This document shows positions 51,853 through 61,408 of a stretch of DNA of 64,000 nucleotides, in pieces. The notes under the pieces are model-generated. The model was not told where the DNA came from. It saw nothing but the letters and a program-made list of their open reading frames with translations, and did not search any database. Position 1 is the first letter of the stretch, and each line of letters begins with the position of its first letter. The stretch comes from AV40 sp035568175 (GTDB lineage Bacteria > Verrucomicrobiota > Verrucomicrobiia > Chthoniobacterales > UBA10450): contig DATMON010000007.1 of assembly GCA_035568175.1 (NCBI GenBank), positions 124,001 to 188,000 of the forward strand. Direction: 5' to 3'. The position numbers and the translations under genes are program-made.

Positions 51853-52262
51853 GCGTGCAGGTTTATGGATGCAACCATGTCGCGATCGAAGTCGACAACA
51901 TCGAGAAAGCGGTCGCGTTTTATCAGGACGTCTTCAATCTTGAAAAACTCGACCGCGGTGAAGGTGATGCCTTCTTCAAACTCGGCGAGCACCAATTCCT
52001 CGCCATATTCGAAGTCGACAAACTGCAAACGGCCAACATGCGCCATTTCGGAATCATGGTACGCGACGAAGAACAGATCGAAGAAGTCAGGAAGAAATTG
52101 ACTGGAAAATACAAACTGAAACTCGAACCGCCGTTTCGCTGCGACTTTCGCGATCCGTGGGGCAACCGGATTCAGGTTGTCGATCTTCACGATGAATCGC
52201 TGATCTGGCTTCTGCCATATCGCGAAGTGCAAAAGGCCGGAGTTAAGTTCGCCGGAAATTAG
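51849..52262 (+). CDS. VOC-superfamily (glyoxalase/bleomycin resistance) protein
   Basis: 137 residues with two beta-alpha-beta-beta-beta units: GCNHVAIEVDNIEKAVAFYQDVF at the start, FFKLGEHQFLAIFEV, then FGIMVRDEEQIEEV and FRDPWGNRIQVVDLHD. Metal-ligand positions are plausible at His10, Glu54 and the later His/Glu residues. Members include glyoxalase I and ring-cleavage dioxygenases, and the substrate here is unknown. Coupled to the upstream MarR gene, which suggests an inducible detoxification role. Confidence 0.85.
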   Translation: MSVQVYGCNHVAIEVDNIEKAVAFYQDVFNLEKLDRGEGDAFFKLGEHQFLAIFEVDKLQTANMRHFGIMVRDEEQIEEVRKKLTGKYKLKLEPPFRCDFRDPWGNRIQVVDLHDESLIWLLPYREVQKAGVKFAGN

Positions 52263-52460
52263 ATCCTGTTGGGATCTTCCTTTCATCGGAAAAAGCTTGA
52301 CCGGGTCGCGCGAATTCGGGCAACACTGAAAGCGGCAGGCGTTGACGATGCCTAACTTTCCCCAGCACGGAAATCAGCCAACGCGCGAGAGCGCGCCGGG
52401 CAGATGTCGATCTTCTCAGAGGCGGATCAGCCCAACAGCGACGGAGCAGAAGGAACCTTT
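52263..52460. promoter_or_regulatory. Region upstream of the LamG protein gene
   Basis: 198 bases. It holds an exact GATGTCGATCTT (52403-52414) 46 bases before the chosen start. An in-frame ATG inside that word (52404) was not used because it precedes a normal signal peptide by 19 non-hydrophobic residues. The sequence AAGGAACC just before ATG 52461 is a plausible ribosome-binding site. No promoter boxes assigned. Confidence 0.4.
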
Positions 52461-55400
52461 ATGAAATTGTTGTCTTCGTGGTTTCGACTGAACAGAACTC
52501 TTGGCGTCGCGATTTTGGCGACGGCGTTTTTTGTCGCATTGGTTGCGCTGGGGACGTCATCGAAGCAAGCTGCCACCAACCAAAATTCACTGAGGCAACT
52601 CGGTAAGATTTCAAATTCCGCATGCACTACGGCGGCGGTTTTTAGCGGTTCCTTCACGTTCCGACAGGGGACCGACCCGGCGTTGGCACAGCAATGGCGC
52701 AACTTTCGGCAGAACCTCGTCCCAGGAAATTACGACACTGTTACTATCAAAGGGACATTCGATACGACCGGCCGCACTCTGACCGACACAGTGATTGTTC
52801 CGCAAATCGCCACGGCCATGAAGAACGCGACAGGCGGATCTTGGACCGCCAACAATGTCACTTGGGAAGTTGATATCGGTTGTGCCAACAGCGGGATGCC
52901 GCCGGACGCTACTGCTCTCATTGCAACGCTGAACGGAGGACCCGTCGGCTGTCTATGTACGGATTCGTCATCCTACATGGTTCGCCCGGAGATCGGCCCA
53001 ACAAATGACAATTGGGGTGGTGTTAATACGGTTACATGCGATCCCCCAAGTCAGAGCTTGACTGTGATTTTCTCCAACTCCACTTCAACCTGCTGTGCAC
53101 CGGCGCCGGCAGGCATGATTGCCTGGTGGAAAGCGGAAGGCGACGCAAAGGATAGTCAGGGCAATCACGATGGAACAATCAATGACGCGACCTTCGCTGC
53201 CGGCGAAGTAGGACAAGCGTTCAGCTTCGATGGGACAGATGATTCTGTTTCCATACCTGACAGCTCCGACTGGAATTTTGGCACTGGCGATTTCACTTTC
53301 GATTTCTGGGCGAGAGCAGAAGCGGGAACCGCGAGAATGTATGCCCTTGATTTCGCGCCAGTTCCTCTTCAGCAGAACCTCGACTTCGACTTTAACGAGG
53401 GCATTGGCTTGGTGGTCTTCTGGAACGGCAATGGCAGCAACAACGGCGTAGACTCTATCCAGCTAGGCACACCCGGCCAATTTACCGATGGTCAGTGGCA
53501 CCATTACGCTTTAACCAGAAGCGGGTCGAAGTGGACGCTATACATCGACGGTACCGTCGCCGGCACCGCAACTAACTCGCAAGCTCTCGATGTATCCGGC
53601 GGAAACAACCATCAATTGGGGGCATTATTTCTCAGCGGAACTGAACATAATTTTTGGAACGGTCAGATCGACGAAGTAGAGGTGTTCAGGCACGCGCTGA
53701 CGGCCACTGAAGTCGCCAGTATCTACGCTGCGGGAAGCGCTGGAAAATGTCCGTGCACGCCGGCGCCGGATGGGATGGTCAGTTGGTGGCAAGGAGAAGG
53801 CGATGCTGTTGACAGCAAGGATGGCAACGATGGAACTTTCAACGGAACTCCAGCTTACGGGCCGGGTGAAGTACGTCAGGCATTCAGCTTCGATGGCAGC
53901 TCTTACGTCTCTGTCCCAGCGCCTTCATCTCTCGATCTGACCCAGTTTACGATTGATGCGTGGATCTACCCGACGACAACCAGCGGCATTCGTTACGTCG
54001 TTGACAAAGAATCACCCGGCAACAACGACAGCAATTACTATTTAGCTTTAGAAGACGGCAATACCATTGAGTTTGGTTTTAATCCGGGGGCGTACCAGTT
54101 CGTTGATTCCACGGTCGCCGTGCCGGTTAACGCCTGGAGCCATGTCACGGCAACTTACAACGGCACAACTCTGAAACTTTACATCAACGGGGTCCTGAAT
54201 GTGATGGCGGATGCGGCCTCCGGATTTCAAACACCGCCGACTGGCCAGCCATTGGCGATCGGAATTCGAAACATCGACTTTAGCGATGGGTTCGTGGGTT
54301 TGATCGATGAAGTAGAAGTCTTCAACCGCGCGCTCAGCGACGCGGAAGTCGCCGCGATCTACAACGCCGGCGGCGCGGGCAAATGTCGATCCTGCACCAG
54401 CGCGCCGGGCGGAATGATCAGTTGGTGGAAAGCAGAGGGCCACGCCAATGACAGTCAAGACGGCAACAACGGCACGCTGCAAGGCGGCGCGACCTTTGCA
54501 CCGGGGAAAGTTGGACAGGCATTTAGTTTTGATGGAAGCGGTTACGTCAGAGTGCCAGATAGCAGTAATCTTCAACTGCCTGATGCTCCGTTCTCGATTG
54601 ATCTTTGGTTCAACGCCAACTCGGTGGACAACGACCAAATTCTCCTCAGCAAAGGGGTTTCCGATGCCAACGAAGAATACACGATCGATTTAGGATCTAG
54701 CGGCACCAGCATTTACTGGGACTACGGCAACCAAGGATATGTTACAGCCAGCGTGACGGTAACACCGAATCAATGGTATCACTTGGTTGTCACTTACGAT
54801 CCGAACGCGAGTCCGCGCGGTGCTGTGTATCTCAATGGAGTCGCGCAAGCTATCGTGGGCAGCGGCGGGGACCCGCACATCCAAAGGTCTGGTAGCGATC
54901 TTTACATCGGGACTCAGAACGCGGGCTCGCCTTACTATGGTGGGCGATCATCATTCAATGGCCTGATCGATGAAGTAGAAATCTTTGATCGGGCGCTAAC
55001 TCAAGACGAAGCCCGAAAAATCTACGACGCCGGCAGCGCGGGTAAATGCCCGTGCGTAACTCCGCCGAACAACATGATTGCATGGTGGCCAGGTGATGAT
55101 AACGCCAAGGACATTCAAGGTGGTCACGACGCAACGTTAAACGATGCAACCTTTGGGCCGGGCGAAGTCAGCGACGCGTTTAAGTTCGATGGCACCGACG
55201 ATAGCGTCTCCATCCCGGCCAGCACCGACTGGAACTTCGGCACCGGCGAGTTCACGTTCGATTTCTGGGCGATCAGCAATTCGACAGACCGTATGCACGC
55301 GTTGTCATTCGAACCGGATCCCACATTCGCCACGAACAATCTCGATTTCAACTTTAATGACGCTGGCATTGGCTTGTTCGTGTTTTGGAACGGTGGCGGA

Positions 55401-56723
55401 GGCAATTCCATTCAGGTTGGCGCTACCGGTGATTACACCAACGGGCAATGGCATCATTTCGCTTTAACCAGAACGTCGGCGCCCACGACGGCAGGGAAAA
55501 ACGTTTCAGCCATCTCGACCTGGACGTTGTATATCGATGGCTCAGTAGCCGGCACAGCAAGCTACTCGGGGGCTCTCGATCTTTCAGGCGGCAACAACAA
55601 CTACATTGGAGCGTCAACTGGCCAGGTTACCGCTTCACGATTTTTCTGGAACGGCTTAATCGACGAAGTTGAAATCTTCAACCGCGGTCTTAGCGCCGAC
55701 GAAGTCGCGGCCATCTATCATGCGGGCGGCGCGGGTAAGTGCAAACCACAAACCCACCTAATCTCAGTGAGCGCATCGCCGACTGCCGGCGGGACAGTTG
55801 GCGGTGGCGGAACCTATCCGAGCGGCTCGATGGCTACCGTGACGGCAACTCCCAACAGTTGCTACGCCTTCGTAAACTGGACTGAAGGCGACACGGTGGT
55901 GAGCACGTCGGCCAGTTACACCTTCACGGTCACCTCCGACCGGACGCTGGTCGCTCACTTTGCCTTGATACAGTACACGATCTCAGCCAGCGTCTCACCG
56001 AGCGGAACTGGCACGGTAACCGGCGCGGGTAGCTATGCGTGCGGGTCAAGTGTTACTCTGAAGGCAACTCCGACTAACAGTTGTTTCAAGTTCGTGGCCT
56101 GGATAGAGGGAAACTCGGTTGCGAGCACTTCGGCCACCTACACCTTTACCGCGAATTCCAACCGTTCGCTCGTCGCTTTCTTCGACAAGTCGTCCGAATG
56201 CAGGTCTACGCCGACGCCCACTCCACGACCCACCTCTACACCCACACCTACGCCGACGGCTACACCGACACCCACGGCCAGCCCAACTCCAACTGCCACC
56301 CCGACCCCGAGTCCAACACCCACGCCCAGCCCAACTCCAACTGCTACACCCACGCCGACAGCTACGCCCAGCCCGACACCCACGCCGACTCCAGGACCGA
56401 ATCCGTTTGTTAGTGTCCAAGGCCCAGAGAGTATCCGGGAGGGAACTACAAATACCTTTACCGTGTATGCCTCGTCCAAGTCCTCTCAACCGCTGACGGT
56501 TTTCTATTCAATGAGTGGCAATGCTACCCAGGGAGTCGATTACACGCTCAGTGGCACACCTGGCCAGGTCACGATCCCAGCCGGTCAATTCTTCGCCACT
56601 ATCACCATACACGCTTTAAAAAACCCGCCCGACGGAAGCGAATCGGCCACCATGACTCTCAACCCGGGAAGCGGCTACAATCTCTCTTCCGCTAAGAGCG
56701 CCACGGTCATTATTAACGACTAG
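52461..56723 (+). CDS. Giant secreted LamG/InlB-repeat/Calx-beta protein
   Basis: 1420 residues. Signal peptide LGVAILATAFFVALVALG; an unrecognised domain at about 50-210; four LamG (concanavalin-like) domains starting near 212, 432, 645 and 864, each opening with GMIAWWKAEG-type and closing with LIDEVEVFNRAL-type motifs; two InlB B-repeat-like modules near 1095-1245 (PTAGGTVGGGGTYPSG and SPSGTGTVTGAGSYACG); a Thr-Pro linker near 1250-1315; and one Calx-beta domain at the end (VSVQGPESIREGTTNTFTV). LamG units 1 and 4 are the most alike, suggesting internal duplication. Likely a surface or outer-membrane adhesin or glycan-binding protein. No C-terminal sorting signal was recognised. Confidence 0.88.
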   Translation: MKLLSSWFRLNRTLGVAILATAFFVALVALGTSSKQAATNQNSLRQLGKISNSACTTAAVFSGSFTFRQGTDPALAQQWRNFRQNLVPGNYDTVTIKGTFDTTGRTLTDTVIVPQIATAMKNATGGSWTANNVTWEVDIGCANSGMPPDATALIATLNGGPVGCLCTDSSSYMVRPEIGPTNDNWGGVNTVTCDPPSQSLTVIFSNSTSTCCAPAPAGMIAWWKAEGDAKDSQGNHDGTINDATFAAGEVGQAFSFDGTDDSVSIPDSSDWNFGTGDFTFDFWARAEAGTARMYALDFAPVPLQQNLDFDFNEGIGLVVFWNGNGSNNGVDSIQLGTPGQFTDGQWHHYALTRSGSKWTLYIDGTVAGTATNSQALDVSGGNNHQLGALFLSGTEHNFWNGQIDEVEVFRHALTATEVASIYAAGSAGKCPCTPAPDGMVSWWQGEGDAVDSKDGNDGTFNGTPAYGPGEVRQAFSFDGSSYVSVPAPSSLDLTQFTIDAWIYPTTTSGIRYVVDKESPGNNDSNYYLALEDGNTIEFGFNPGAYQFVDSTVAVPVNAWSHVTATYNGTTLKLYINGVLNVMADAASGFQTPPTGQPLAIGIRNIDFSDGFVGLIDEVEVFNRALSDAEVAAIYNAGGAGKCRSCTSAPGGMISWWKAEGHANDSQDGNNGTLQGGATFAPGKVGQAFSFDGSGYVRVPDSSNLQLPDAPFSIDLWFNANSVDNDQILLSKGVSDANEEYTIDLGSSGTSIYWDYGNQGYVTASVTVTPNQWYHLVVTYDPNASPRGAVYLNGVAQAIVGSGGDPHIQRSGSDLYIGTQNAGSPYYGGRSSFNGLIDEVEIFDRALTQDEARKIYDAGSAGKCPCVTPPNNMIAWWPGDDNAKDIQGGHDATLNDATFGPGEVSDAFKFDGTDDSVSIPASTDWNFGTGEFTFDFWAISNSTDRMHALSFEPDPTFATNNLDFNFNDAGIGLFVFWNGGGGNSIQVGATGDYTNGQWHHFALTRTSAPTTAGKNVSAISTWTLYIDGSVAGTASYSGALDLSGGNNNYIGASTGQVTASRFFWNGLIDEVEIFNRGLSADEVAAIYHAGGAGKCKPQTHLISVSASPTAGGTVGGGGTYPSGSMATVTATPNSCYAFVNWTEGDTVVSTSASYTFTVTSDRTLVAHFALIQYTISASVSPSGTGTVTGAGSYACGSSVTLKATPTNSCFKFVAWIEGNSVASTSATYTFTANSNRSLVAFFDKSSECRSTPTPTPRPTSTPTPTPTATPTPTASPTPTATPTPSPTPTPSPTPTATPTPTATPSPTPTPTPGPNPFVSVQGPESIREGTTNTFTVYASSKSSQPLTVFYSMSGNATQGVDYTLSGTPGQVTIPAGQFFATITIHALKNPPDGSESATMTLNPGSGYNLSSAKSATVIIND
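56205..56405 (+). repeat. Thr-Pro coding microsatellite-like tract
   Basis: About 200 bases built from CCNACNCCNAC hexamer units (CCCACACCTACGCCGACG and variants) encoding the Thr-Pro linker of the LamG protein. Such tracts can change length by slippage in multiples of six without breaking the frame. Confidence 0.8.
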
Positions 56724-56796
56724 AGCTGCGATCGTCCGTTCTGGCTCAACGAGGTGTCGCGCTTCGACATAAATATGCGACGCTATTTCGTCGCTG

Positions 56797-57510
56797 ATGC
56801 TTTCGTTCATCGTTCCCGCTTACAACGAAGAGCTAGAACTCCCATCGACGATGGCGGCAATTCATGATGCCGTACAAGATCGACAATATGAAATCATCGT
56901 GGTCGACGATGCATCGACCGATGATACGGCACAGATTGCGCGAGGCGCCGGCGCGGAAGTCGTTTCAATAAATCGCCGGCAAATTGCGGCCGCGCGCAAC
57001 GCAGGTGCGCGTCATGCGCGCAGTGACATTTTGTTTTTCGTGGACGCGGATACGCGCATCAACGAAAAGCATGTCACCCGCGCAATCGAAGCGCTGGAAG
57101 CAGGTTGTGCCGGGGGAAGCGCGCGCGTTGTTGTCAGTGACAGAATTCCGTTGTGGGCGCGGATCTTCATCAAGGTTTTCTCCACGCTTTACTTCGGTCT
57201 CAACCTCGGGGCGGGCGCCTTTCTTTTCACGACGCGCAACAATTTCGATTCTATCAGCGGCTTCGACGAGAAGCTTTTCGTCGGAGAAGAGATTTATTTC
57301 AGTATCGCAATCAGAAGGCTCGGACGGTTTCGGATTTTGCCGGAACCGGTCGTTACTTCTGCTCGCAAGCTGCGGATGTATCCCGCGCGGGAAATCCTGA
57401 GAGATTCACTGAGGGTGATTCTGCGGGGTCCGCGCGGTGCCCGCTCACGGGAAGGCCTTCACATTTGGTACGAAGGAAAACGCGAGAGAAGATCGACATC
57501 CACTCTATGA
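56797..57510 (+). CDS. Glycosyltransferase family 2
   Basis: 237 residues, GT-A fold. Signatures: LSFIVPAYNEELELPSTM, IIVVDDASTDDTAQIA, ARNAGARHARSDILFFVDAD with the DxD motif, and LFVGEEIYFSIAIRRLGR toward the C-terminus. One hydrophobic segment near 128-150 may attach it to the membrane. It overlaps the GNAT gene by ATGA. The last codons (Arg-Ser-Thr-Ser) are provided by an exact AAGATCGACATC word at 57489-57500. Confidence 0.9.
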   Translation: MLSFIVPAYNEELELPSTMAAIHDAVQDRQYEIIVVDDASTDDTAQIARGAGAEVVSINRRQIAAARNAGARHARSDILFFVDADTRINEKHVTRAIEALEAGCAGGSARVVVSDRIPLWARIFIKVFSTLYFGLNLGAGAFLFTTRNNFDSISGFDEKLFVGEEIYFSIAIRRLGRFRILPEPVVTSARKLRMYPAREILRDSLRVILRGPRGARSREGLHIWYEGKRERRSTSTL

Positions 57511-57950
57511 GAAACTCACGAATCGCGATTGCGAATACGCCGGAAGAGATTCGGCGCTGCCACTTAGTCACGCGCGAATTGCGGCCGCTCTTTCACGAGC
57601 CGGAGCAATTTGTCGAGCGCATCCAGCGCCAGCAAAAAGAAGGCTACCAGCTCGCGTTTCTTGAATTTGAAGGGGAAGTCTGCGCCGTCGCCGGCTATCG
57701 ATTTCTCGAATCGCTCTTTTCAGGAAAGTTTCTCTATGTCGATGATCTGGTTGCGCGCGAAAGCGACCGATCACGCGGTTTTGGCGGTCAACTGCTCGAT
57801 TGGTTAATCGAACAAGCGCGCGCACACGGTTGCGAAAACCTCGAGCTCGACTCCGGCGTGCAGAGGTTCGACGCCCATCGGTTTTATTTTGCCAACCGAA
57901 TGAGCATTTCATCCTACCACTTTCGGATTAAGATCGAGCGGAAGGACTAA
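57507..57950 (+). CDS. GNAT-family N-acetyltransferase
   Basis: 147 residues from the ATG at 57507, four bases inside the end of the GT2 gene. The acetyl-CoA site is DDLVARESDRSRGFGGQLLDWLIEQARAHGC (motif A, R-x2-G-x-G-type with SRGFGG), followed by LELDSGVQRFDAHRFYFANRM (motif B). The acceptor is unknown. The operon with GT2 and a cupin suggests a small-molecule modification unit, but this is inference. Confidence 0.88.
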   Translation: MRNSRIAIANTPEEIRRCHLVTRELRPLFHEPEQFVERIQRQQKEGYQLAFLEFEGEVCAVAGYRFLESLFSGKFLYVDDLVARESDRSRGFGGQLLDWLIEQARAHGCENLELDSGVQRFDAHRFYFANRMSISSYHFRIKIERKD

Positions 57951-57953
57951 GCT

Positions 57954-58295
57954 ATGAAAAAAGGAAATCCTTGGATCGCAATTTGTCCCGGCATCAAACG
58001 CCAAACGGTGGCGAATGGAAAAACAATGTACCAAATGCTGGCGACGCTTGAGGCGGGCAGCAAGATGCCAGCGCACCAGCATCCCCAGGAACAGATCGTC
58101 CACATTTTGTCCGGTCGAATGAAATTGATTGTCGATGGAACACCGCACGACATGAAAACGGGAGATTCCTTCTATCTCGCCGGCAATGTTCCGCACGGGG
58201 TCGAGACCATCGAAGAAACGAGAGTGCTCGATACTTTCAGTCCACCGCGCGACGAATATCTGGCGATCAACGAAGCAAATCGCCAACGTCAGTAA
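57954..58295 (+). CDS. Cupin-domain protein
   Basis: 113 residues, single cupin barrel. Motif 1 is MPAHQHPQEQIVHILSGRMK, with metal ligands His57 and His59-type and a glutamine where many have Glu. Motif 2 is GDSFYLAGNVPHGVE with His. It starts 3 bases after the GNAT gene, so the two are co-transcribed. Function unknown; cupins of this size are often sensors or isomerases. Confidence 0.87.
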   Translation: MKKGNPWIAICPGIKRQTVANGKTMYQMLATLEAGSKMPAHQHPQEQIVHILSGRMKLIVDGTPHDMKTGDSFYLAGNVPHGVETIEETRVLDTFSPPRDEYLAINEANRQRQ

Positions 58296-58358
58296 ACGTC
58301 GATTTTCCCCTGAAAAAAGAATCGCTTTTGAGCCGTCCGCCCGCTAATCATTACCCTC

Positions 58359-58619
58359 ATGTTACACATCATCTGGTCGATCATCGTCGGTTTCGTTGTC
58401 GGTTGGATTGCATCGAAATTTATGGGGATGCATTTCGGATTCTGGCTCACGGCGGTTCTCGGTATCGCTGGTTCCATCGTTGGCGGATTGATCGCGCGAC
58501 TCTTCTCCAAACCGGCGCCAGGGTCGTCGTTTCACCCCGCCGGATTCATCATGTCGATCATCGGCGCGCTGATATTGCTCTGGGCCTGGGGCAAATGGGG
58601 CGCTTCAATGATGCATTGA
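58359..58619 (+). CDS. GlsB/YeaQ/YmgE-family membrane protein
   Basis: 86 residues, three membrane helices (IIWSIIVGFVVGWIASKFM, FWLTAVLGIAGSIVGGLIARLF and FIMSIIGALILLWAWGKW) with the glycine-rich pattern of the transglycosylase-associated/GlsB family linked to stress response. Preceded by 63 bases after the cupin gene. Confidence 0.88.
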   Translation: MLHIIWSIIVGFVVGWIASKFMGMHFGFWLTAVLGIAGSIVGGLIARLFSKPAPGSSFHPAGFIMSIIGALILLWAWGKWGASMMH

Positions 58620-58763
58620 CGAAGATTGGACATTACTCGACCGAGCTGATTCAGTCGCAAGCGGCCCGCGACAAACGGTTCCGCCCGACCGATGGCCGAT
58701 TCGGTTTTTGCTCAAGTAGCGGCCTTGCGAATTCCCGGTCTTCATTTACAATAGGCGCTTCGA

Positions 58764-59027
58764 ATGGCTGAGAACACGGAAACGTTGGATATCAAGCAGT
58801 TCCAGTTACACGGGAAGGACACTGGCAGCGCAGACGTCCAAGTCGCGCTGTTGACACGCCGGATCGGGGAACTGACCGAACATTTGAAAAGCCACGCCAA
58901 GGACCATTCTTCGCGCCGCGGCCTCCTGAAAATGGTGGCCCAGCGCCGGAGTTTGCTCGATTATTTGAGCCGGTCCCAAGCCGAACGCTATAAGAAGTTA
59001 ATCGACGGCCTGAAACTGCGAAGATAG
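58764..59027 (+). CDS. rpsO: 30S ribosomal protein S15
   Basis: 87 residues, the family length. Signature KDTGSADVQVALLTRRI, LKSHAKDHSSRRGLLKMVAQRR and LDYLSRSQAERYKKLIDGL. It binds 16S rRNA in the small-subunit platform. It is followed by pnp, the common rpsO-pnp order, across 188 bases. The exact GATGTCGATCTT word at 59035-59046 lies 8 bases after its stop. Confidence 0.98.
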   Translation: MAENTETLDIKQFQLHGKDTGSADVQVALLTRRIGELTEHLKSHAKDHSSRRGLLKMVAQRRSLLDYLSRSQAERYKKLIDGLKLRR

Positions 59028-59215
59028 CAGGTTGGATGTCGATCTTAGCGTCCGCGTTTCAGTGCGACGCCGATTCGAAATTAAAAACGCGACTACCAGG
59101 TCGCCAGACACCTTGAATTTAGGTTTTAGGTCCGCCCGTCCCGCAGCCGCGGGATCGGAGCTAAAACCTACAGTCAGGGTGACCGACCTGGAACTCGCAC
59201 ATCCAGGAAATTAAT
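59028..59215. other. rpsO-pnp intergenic region with hairpin
   Basis: Contains an exact GATGTCGATCTT (59035-59046) and an inverted repeat TAGGTTTTAG (59120-59129) / CTAAAACCTA (59161-59170) around the GC hairpin CCCGC-AGCC-GCGGG. In E. coli this position holds a processing hairpin that autoregulates pnp; whether this hairpin does the same is inference. No promoter boxes assigned. Confidence 0.55.
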
Positions 59216-61363
59216 ATGCAACAAAAGGTCACAGCCCAAATTGGCTCTAATCAGATATCTATTGAGACTGGCAGAATCGCCAAGCTCGCCGACGGCGCAG
59301 TCATCGTTTCGTGCGGCGACACGATGGTCTTAGTGAGCGCGGTCTCCGCCACCGCCATCAAGGAAGGACAGGATTACTTCCCGCTCACGGTCGATTACCG
59401 TGAAAAAGCAGCCGCCGCTGGAAAATTTCCCGGCGGTTACTTCAAGCGCGAAGGACGTCCGACGGAAAAGGAAACTCTTACCTCGCGAATGATCGACCGT
59501 CCGCTGCGTCCGTTATTCCCGCAGGGATATTTTTACGACACGCAGATCATCTCGATCTTGCTCAGCGCCGACGGCGAGAACGATCCCGACATTCTCGCGA
59601 TCAACGGCGCATCGGCGGCGCTATCAGTTTCGGATATTCCGTTTGCCGGCCCGATCGGCGCCGTGCGCGTCGGTCGCGTTAACGGCCAGTTCGTCGCGAA
59701 TCCGACTCACGCTGAACGCCAAGAAAGCGATCTCGATTTGGTTTACGTCGGCACCGAGAACGACGTCATCATGATTGAAGGCGCGGCCAACGAACTTCCC
59801 GAAGCCGATTTCGTGAAAGCGCTCGAGTTTGCACATGGACAGACCCGCGAAATGATTCGTATTCAAAAAGAACTCGCGACGCAGATTGCCAAATCAAAAC
59901 GCGAGATGCCGCTGCTCAACGTCAAGCCGGAGCTGCTCGAAATCGCTTATCAAGTGGCGGGCGATCGGATCGAAGGCGCTCTTTACACGCCGGGCAAAGT
60001 CGCCCGCGCCAAAGCCGTGGAAGCTCTGCGTGAAGAAGTGAAGATGTCGATCCTGGAAAAACATCCGGAAACCGATGCCTTCTCAATCTCGCAAGCGTTC
60101 GATCACGTCCAGAAGAAGGCGTTTCGCAAAAGCATTCTCGAAAAACAGAAACGCATGGACGGCCGCGGTTATCAGGACTTGCGGCAAATCACTTGTGAAG
60201 TCGGAGTAATCCCGCGCGCGCATGGCTCGTCAATTTTTCAGCGCGGTGAAACCCAGGCGCTCGCCCTCGTGACGCTCGCGCCCATTGAAGAAGCACAAAA
60301 CATCGACGCCTACGGTGGTGGAATAACTTCGAAGCGTTTCATTTTGCATTACAATTTTCCGCCGTTCAGTGTGGGCGAGACCGGTCGCACTGGTGGACCA
60401 GGACGGCGCGAAATCGGGCACGGAGCATTAGCTGAGCGTTCATTGGAGCCGGTTGTGCCGGGCGAAAATGATTTTCGCTACGCGATTCGCATTTCAAGCG
60501 AAATCATGGAGTCAAACGGGTCGACCTCAATGGCGAGTGTGTGCGGCGGTATGCTCGCGCTCATGGATGCCGGCGTCCCCGTCAAAGGTATGGTCGCAGG
60601 AATTTCCGTCGGCCTCGTCACCGAACGTGGCGACGATCAACAACTAAAACGTTACGAACTGCTGACCGATATCATCGGTTCCGAAGATCACTTCGGCGAC
60701 ATGGACTTCAAACTGTGCGGCACCGACAACGGCGTGACCGGTTTTCAACTCGACCTGAAACTTCCCGGTGTCAGCCACAAAATCATGGGCGAGGCAATCG
60801 GACGCGCGAAAGAAGCGCGCACGAAGATTCTCGGCATCATGCGCAGCGCGCTCGATAAACCGCGTGCGGAGCTGTCGAAGTACGCCCCGCGCATTGAGAC
60901 GATTAAAATCAATCCGGAGAAAATCGGTGCTCTCATCGGCCCCGGCGGCAAGACCATCAAAGGCATTGTCGCGGAAACCGGCGCCGAGATTAACATCGAA
61001 GACGATGGCTCAGTGCACATCTATGCCACCAGCGGCGAATCAATGGCGCGTGCCAAGGAAATCATCGGCGGCATGGCGAAGGAGATCGAGATCGGTCAAA
61101 CCTATCAAGGCCGCGTCGTATCGATAAAAGAGTTCGGCGCTTTCGTCGAAGTTTTGCCAGGCAAGGACGGTCTCGTCCACATTTCTGAGCTGGCCGATTT
61201 CCGAGTCAAACGCACCGAAGACGTCGTCAAAATCGGCGACATGATCTGGGTCAAATGCATCGGGATCGATGACAAAGGCCGGGTCAAACTCTCGCGCAAA
61301 GCCGCGTTGAAGGAACGGGCCGAAAAAGAGACTGGGCAGCCGGCCCCAGCCGAGACGCACTGA
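59216..61363 (+). CDS. pnp: Polyribonucleotide nucleotidyltransferase
   Basis: 715 residues, complete. Two RNase PH domains (about 1-215 and 290-530) with GGYFKREGRPTEKETLTSRMIDRPLRPLFP and GETQALALVTLAP; the catalytic aspartate is in GDMDFKLCGTDNGVTGFQLDLK. A KH domain reads IGALIGPGGKTIKGIV (about 565-620), and an S1 domain reads GQTYQGRVVSIKEFGAFVEV (about 625-700). It degrades or tails mRNA 3' to 5' using phosphate. One near-match of the recurring word (GATGTCGATCCT) lies at 60043. Confidence 0.98.
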   Translation: MQQKVTAQIGSNQISIETGRIAKLADGAVIVSCGDTMVLVSAVSATAIKEGQDYFPLTVDYREKAAAAGKFPGGYFKREGRPTEKETLTSRMIDRPLRPLFPQGYFYDTQIISILLSADGENDPDILAINGASAALSVSDIPFAGPIGAVRVGRVNGQFVANPTHAERQESDLDLVYVGTENDVIMIEGAANELPEADFVKALEFAHGQTREMIRIQKELATQIAKSKREMPLLNVKPELLEIAYQVAGDRIEGALYTPGKVARAKAVEALREEVKMSILEKHPETDAFSISQAFDHVQKKAFRKSILEKQKRMDGRGYQDLRQITCEVGVIPRAHGSSIFQRGETQALALVTLAPIEEAQNIDAYGGGITSKRFILHYNFPPFSVGETGRTGGPGRREIGHGALAERSLEPVVPGENDFRYAIRISSEIMESNGSTSMASVCGGMLALMDAGVPVKGMVAGISVGLVTERGDDQQLKRYELLTDIIGSEDHFGDMDFKLCGTDNGVTGFQLDLKLPGVSHKIMGEAIGRAKEARTKILGIMRSALDKPRAELSKYAPRIETIKINPEKIGALIGPGGKTIKGIVAETGAEINIEDDGSVHIYATSGESMARAKEIIGGMAKEIEIGQTYQGRVVSIKEFGAFVEVLPGKDGLVHISELADFRVKRTEDVVKIGDMIWVKCIGIDDKGRVKLSRKAALKERAEKETGQPAPAETH

Positions 61364-61408
61364 TTCTTCTGTTGTTATTCCGAATGAAGTGAAGAATTTC
61401 GCTTCGTC

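Noticed and set aside
52404..52460. Upstream ATG for the LamG protein (52404)
   Set aside because: It lies inside the recurring word and adds 19 polar residues ahead of a standard signal peptide; ATG 52461 has a better ribosome-binding site.
3625..56405. CRISPR array
   Set aside because: Repeats seen are palindromic, unequal in spacing or coding (Thr-Pro tract), with no regular repeat-spacer pattern and no cas genes.
58328..58771. 147-codon frame overlapping the GlsB-like gene
   Set aside because: The overlapping frame encodes a recognisable three-helix GlsB/YeaQ protein, and this one gives only a basic unstructured product.
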